From an uncultured Flavobacteriales bacterium (GTDB lineage Bacteria; Bacteroidota; Bacteroidia; Flavobacteriales; Crocinitomicaceae), in the NCBI GenBank assembly GCA_946479125.1, contig CAMLET010000105.1, positions 1 through 8,970 on the forward strand: a stretch of 8,970 bases of DNA, given 5' to 3'. Positions 5,988 through 8,970 of this stretch are shown here, piece after piece. Both the position numbers and the translations under genes were made by a program. The stretch's first letter is position 1. Every line of letters begins with the position of its first letter. The notes beneath the pieces were generated by a model. It saw only the letters and a list, made by a program, of their open reading frames with translations, made no database searches and was not told the origin of the DNA.

Positions 5988-7541
5988 ATGAAAAACATCT
6001 TTAAGAGTTCATTGATTCTAGCCTTAATTTCTGTAAGCTTCAATGCTTATTCTCAGAAAATGAAGTTTAAAGTAGAAGGAGCGAAAGACACCACTGTTTT
6101 CCTTGCTAAATATTGGGGAAAGCGTTTGTTTTACGAAGATACAGCAGTTATTAAAAACGGAATTGTAGAGTTTACGGCAAAACCGGATTTGAAACCGGGA
6201 ATGCTCGCTGTTATCTTTCCGGGTCAGAAATTTTTCGAATTCATCTACAACAAAGAAGAAGTTAGCCTGGAAACAAAATCACCAGATTTTGTAGCAACAA
6301 TGGTTGTAAAGAAAAGTGTTGAAAACAAACTTTTTTTCCCTTACATTCAATACTTAGGGTCTCAAAGAACAAAGGCCATGAAATTGCAGGAGGAATTGAA
6401 GAAGATGGATAAAACATCTGAAGCTTACAAGACGAAAAACACAGAGTTAGAAGGAATTTCAAAAGAAGTTTTAGCTTATCAGAACAAGCTGATTGCAGAA
6501 AACCCAAATACGTTTACGGGTAAAATGGTGAAAATGTCAATGGATATTATTTTGCCGGAAGCTCCTAAAAATGAAAAAGGTATTATAACCGATTCAAATT
6601 ACGTTTTCAAATATTTCAAAAAGCACTTTTGGGATAACACAGATTTGAAATACGATGGTTTGGTTAACACTAATATCTTTGAAAACAAATTAGACCAATA
6701 CCTAGGAAAAACAATGATCCTTCAGGATCCTGATACCATTTTGGCTTACGCTTTACCATTGTGTAACAGCTTAACTAAAGGTTCAGAAATGTTCAAGTTC
6801 TGTGTTGACCATATTACCAACGAATTCGGGAAATCGAATGTAATGGGAATGGATAAGGTTTACTTGTACATGTTGAAGAATTTCTACTGTACAAGAGATG
6901 CAAATGGGAAAAGTCCTGCATTTTGGATGACCGAAGATAAACTAACAAAGGCGTGTGAAGACCTTGATATTAAGATCCAATTAGTTAAAGGTGCTATTCC
7001 TCCAAACATTACACTTCCTGACACAACAGACATGGATGGTAGATGGAGAGATTTCTACTCATTGAAAAACGAATACACCATTCTTTACTTCTGGGATCCG
7101 GAATGTGGACATTGTAAAAAAACAACACCAAAACTTCAGGAGTTGTACGCTAAAAAGTTAAAAGCGAGAAATGTAGAGATCTTTGCAGTTGGTAAAGCAA
7201 CTGGTGAGGATTTCGAAAAATGGAAGAAGTACATTAAAGATCAAGGATTGACATTTATTAATGTTGGTTTGACAAAGAAATTGTTTGAAGCTGTAAGTAT
7301 AGATGCCGGACCACTTGTTCGCTCAGGAAAAACAGATTTGAATTCTTTGAACTACCACAAAACGTACGATATCTTTGCTACACCACGTATTTTCTTATTG
7401 GATAAGAACAAGAAAATCATTGCTAAGCAGTTAACGATTTCTCAATTGGAAGATTTGTTAGACCATTTGCAAAACATCAAAGATGCTGAGAAATTATTCC
7501 CTTACGATCCGGAAGAAGAAGAAAACATGCAGCAGCATTAA
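5988..7541 (+). CDS. Exported thioredoxin-fold protein with DUF4369/DUF5106-like N-terminal regions
   Basis: The start is ATG 5988, which gives a clean signal peptide (MKNIFKSSLILALISVSFNAYSQ, 1-23). The frame extends upstream to GTG 5886, but that would put 34 residues before the signal peptide and overlap the permease gene. The mature protein (517 residues including the signal) has a beta-rich DUF4369-like region (about 24-97), a helical charged middle (about 105-340) resembling DUF5106 (KLFFPYIQYLGSQRTKAM), and a TlpA/thioredoxin domain (about 340-495). That domain has the redox motif DPECGHCKKTTP (Cys373, Cys376) and the cis-Pro loop ATPRIFLLD (Pro466). It probably reduces or isomerises disulfides in the periplasm; the partner is unknown. 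The C-terminus is acidic (PYDPEEEEN). A strong terminator follows at 7558. The redox fold is certain; the names of the N-terminal families are from memory. Confidence 0.9.
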   Translation: MKNIFKSSLILALISVSFNAYSQKMKFKVEGAKDTTVFLAKYWGKRLFYEDTAVIKNGIVEFTAKPDLKPGMLAVIFPGQKFFEFIYNKEEVSLETKSPDFVATMVVKKSVENKLFFPYIQYLGSQRTKAMKLQEELKKMDKTSEAYKTKNTELEGISKEVLAYQNKLIAENPNTFTGKMVKMSMDIILPEAPKNEKGIITDSNYVFKYFKKHFWDNTDLKYDGLVNTNIFENKLDQYLGKTMILQDPDTILAYALPLCNSLTKGSEMFKFCVDHITNEFGKSNVMGMDKVYLYMLKNFYCTRDANGKSPAFWMTEDKLTKACEDLDIKIQLVKGAIPPNITLPDTTDMDGRWRDFYSLKNEYTILYFWDPECGHCKKTTPKLQELYAKKLKARNVEIFAVGKATGEDFEKWKKYIKDQGLTFINVGLTKKLFEAVSIDAGPLVRSGKTDLNSLNYHKTYDIFATPRIFLLDKNKKIIAKQLTISQLEDLLDHLQNIKDAEKLFPYDPEEEENMQQH

Positions 7542-7557
7542 TTAGAAACAAAGCATA

Positions 7558-7593
7558 AAAAAAGTCGGTTCATCAATTTGAGCCGACTTTTTT
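7558..7593. terminator. Bidirectional rho-independent terminator between convergent genes
   Basis: An A-tract, GTCGGTTCA, a 6-nt loop and TGAGCCGAC followed by a T-tract form a hairpin. Nine pairs (7564-7572 with 7579-7587, one of them G-U) are extended by six A-T pairs. The A and T runs on each side give a U-tract in both directions. It lies 17 nt after the thioredoxin-like gene's stop and 7 nt beyond the cytochrome gene's stop on the other strand, so it serves both. Confidence 0.92.
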
Positions 7594-7599
7594 GTTTGA

Positions 7600-8019
7600 T
7601 CAATGTTTGAGATATGTTCGAATTTCACCCATTTCTGAAGGAGTAATTTCCTTGAATTCATGAATGAAATCTGTCACTCTTGATTCTGTGATTGCAATCG
7701 TGTATTTATCTTTCTGCTGCAACAAGCGCTTTTGATTTCGAACAAACTGCTCAAAGTAATTAGAATCAGGCATCCACTGTTCTATACTAAGAAGTTTTGG
7801 TCCAGTTGCGTCTTTGTACTTCATATGACAGGTTGAACATTTTGCTTTAAAGACAATTGGTACCTTTTCACCAAAACCAGATTCCGTCCCACAAGTTCCC
7901 CTAACCTTTTCTTCATCTTTTACTCCACAGAATCGATTGCTTTTAGGATAATTGTTATCCCGAAGTCCGTATATCACAAATCCGGCAGTAATCAGCGCAA
8001 AAACAATTCCTGTTTTCAT
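7600..8019 (-). CDS. Small exported c-type cytochrome
   Basis: This is a 139-residue protein with a hydrophobic N-terminal signal or anchor (MKTGIVFALITAGFVIYGL, 1-19) and one haem-binding motif CSTCH (61-65, His65 proximal ligand) in VFKAKCSTCHMKYKDATGPKL, the usual FKAxCxxCHxxxxxxTGPxL context of Bacteroidota class I cytochromes c. The C-terminal EITPSEMGEIRTYLKH matches the last helix (LSDxDIxAILxYI). The distal ligand is normally the Met of an MPxF motif just before that helix. Here the aligned segment is DFIHEFKEI (117-125), with Ile119 at the Met position and His120 next to it. Cys31 and Cys43 are additional cysteines. It likely carries electrons in the periplasm; the partner is unknown. 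It is encoded 19 nt after the larger minus-strand gene and probably shares its transcript. The ATG at 8019 is the natural start. Confidence 0.85.
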   Translation of the reverse strand: MKTGIVFALITAGFVIYGLRDNNYPKSNRFCGVKDEEKVRGTCGTESGFGEKVPIVFKAKCSTCHMKYKDATGPKLLSIEQWMPDSNYFEQFVRNQKRLLQQKDKYTIAITESRVTDFIHEFKEITPSEMGEIRTYLKH

Positions 8020-8038
8020 ACTTTACGTAAAAGGAAAT

Positions 8039-8970
8039 TTAATCGATGCTCTTAAACAAGGTATTGTATCCTGAACATGAACCAATAGTATAACCGTAAT
8101 CAGAATACTGTTTGTTGATCTGTTTGTAAACAGGATTCAGTTTATCTAATTTTTGCACATCCTCTTCAGAAACATAGAATTGGTCCAGATCGCGAATCAT
8201 TTCGTACTGCTTACATTTCCCCTGCATGTTTAAAGCAACTACTTTGAACTCCTTTGTTGTTGCACTTTCTGCAGCAATCTTGTAGTACTTCTGTGCATTT
8301 TTACAAGCATAGTATTCTTCGTCGTCATCAAAGCCAACCTGACTCGGGTACGCACTCCAGAAATACCTTCTCATCATCCACGCATTTCCGTAGTAAGTCA
8401 TGTTTCTATAACAGTTCGCTACTTTGTAAGCCGCTTTTGCTTTCTTGTTTCCTGTCGAGGTGTTTACTTCGTCGATCAACGACATCAATTCTTTCAACAA
8501 CTCCGGTTTTGTATATGATCTTCCTAATTCCTTTTTATGACGGTAATCTGTTTTCCAATAGAAATCATTGTTGAACGGATCTTCGCTTAAATAACGCTTA
8601 TACTCGTAGCTGGAAGAATTCCAAAGCGTATCATTAACCTGTGAAACTGCCGAGAATGCCGATTTCAAATCGTCTCTACGCAAGTACTTTGTTCCCAACA
8701 TGTCGTACAAACGATTGGATTCCATTTTGATTCTGTCATAGAACAAGCGATCAAAATCATCTTTGATTGTTACTTTATCAAGGAAATAAATCAATTGCTG
8801 TATTTCGTAAGTAGAACGAGTTGCGTCTAAATATTGGAAATAATCTGTGTAATAATCGCTGTCAATAGTAGTTGAAAACTGATCATTTCTCCACATTCCA
8901 TATTCTACTCCACCATCAACGTACTGGTTAACAATAGAGAAAACAACCGCGGAATGACTTGAATGTCCAT
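8039..8970 (-). CDS. Conserved hypothetical protein, Tyr-rich and helical (N-terminus beyond window)
   Basis: I do not recognise a function. The minus-strand frame is open from the right edge to the TAA at 8041-8039 (309 residues visible). An internal ATG at 8896 could be mistaken for the start, but 24 sense codons (…GHSSHSAVVFSIVNQYVDGGVEYG) precede it in frame, so the real start lies outside. The protein is predicted mostly helical, with TPR/Sel1-like stretches such as YYACKNAQKYYKIAAESATTKE, and with NCYRNMTYYGNAWMMRRYFW, a motif I recall from large Bacteroidota proteins of unknown function. Tyrosine is very frequent (32 in the last 285 residues). The visible part ends with GSCSGYNTLFKSID and has no membrane helix or T9SS-like sorting domain. 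It is followed at 19 nt by the cytochrome c gene, so the two are probably cotranscribed. It may be the C-terminal part of an envelope-associated protein. Confidence 0.75.
   Translation of the reverse strand, partial: GHSSHSAVVFSIVNQYVDGGVEYGMWRNDQFSTTIDSDYYTDYFQYLDATRSTYEIQQLIYFLDKVTIKDDFDRLFYDRIKMESNRLYDMLGTKYLRRDDLKSAFSAVSQVNDTLWNSSSYEYKRYLSEDPFNNDFYWKTDYRHKKELGRSYTKPELLKELMSLIDEVNTSTGNKKAKAAYKVANCYRNMTYYGNAWMMRRYFWSAYPSQVGFDDDEEYYACKNAQKYYKIAAESATTKEFKVVALNMQGKCKQYEMIRDLDQFYVSEEDVQKLDKLNPVYKQINKQYSDYGYTIGSCSGYNTLFKSID

Noticed and set aside
8254..8574. Plus-strand open frame of 106 codons
   Set aside because: It lies wholly antisense to the hypothetical gene, and its product is a low-complexity Ser/Leu/His-rich sequence with no family features.
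8894..8896. ATG at 8896 as the start of the minus-strand hypothetical gene
   Set aside because: The same frame stays open for another 24 codons to the window edge, so the gene is truncated by the window.
1..8970. CRISPR array, phage, insertion sequence, or defence system
   Set aside because: No spaced direct repeats of CRISPR type, no transposase or integrase and no toxin-antitoxin pair were seen; all large frames belong to envelope or housekeeping families, or to one unknown protein.

Overview
The window looks like ordinary chromosome from a member of the Bacteroidota, most likely a flavobacterium-like lineage (Fluviicola/Crocinitomicaceae would fit). The sequence is AT-rich. Several upstream regions carry matches to the Bacteroidota -7 promoter box TAnnTTTG, and recognisable Shine-Dalgarno sequences are nearly absent. 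The families are typical of the phylum: a secreted chlorophyllase-like alpha/beta hydrolase, an envelope protein joining DUF4369/DUF5106-like regions to thioredoxin, and a Tyr-rich helical protein with a YYGNAW-type motif. The placement rests on gene content and sequence style, not on a marker-gene comparison.

Layout. Positions 1-773 (minus strand) hold the N-terminal 257 residues of a secreted alpha/beta hydrolase whose C-terminus lies beyond the left edge. A divergent intergenic region of about 184 bp separates it from a plus-strand pair: an ACP-phosphodiesterase family protein (958-1551, TTG start) and the murein lytic transglycosylase MltF (1565-2995). A repeat-rich spacer (tandem heptamers, then a CACTGATCCTGTCGAAGTG element) precedes miaA, the tRNA A37 dimethylallyltransferase; its start is best placed at GTG 3093, not at the longer GTG 3069 that lies in the repeat. 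Next come an ABC ATPase (4097-4738) and, 3 nt later, its FtsX/MacB-like permease (4742-5923). After a short gap with a good -7 box comes a secreted thioredoxin-fold protein (5988-7541). A strong U-tract-flanked hairpin at 7558-7593 separates this plus-strand block from a convergent minus-strand pair: a small c-type cytochrome (7600-8019) and, upstream of it, a protein of unknown function (8039-8970, N-terminus beyond the right edge).

How the genes work together. Most products act on or in the cell envelope: peptidoglycan cleavage, an MacB/LolCDE-type ABC unit, an exported disulfide/thioredoxin protein, an exported cytochrome c and a secreted hydrolase. The two housekeeping enzymes (AcpH-like and MiaA) appear to be simple neighbours. 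I see no transposase, phage gene, CRISPR array, tRNA or rRNA, and no convincing undescribed multi-gene system. The most notable points are the divergent ATPase motifs (no switch histidine, altered Walker A), a cytochrome c lacking a methionine at the usual axial-ligand position, the heptamer tandem repeat, and the repeat that creates a false upstream start for miaA.
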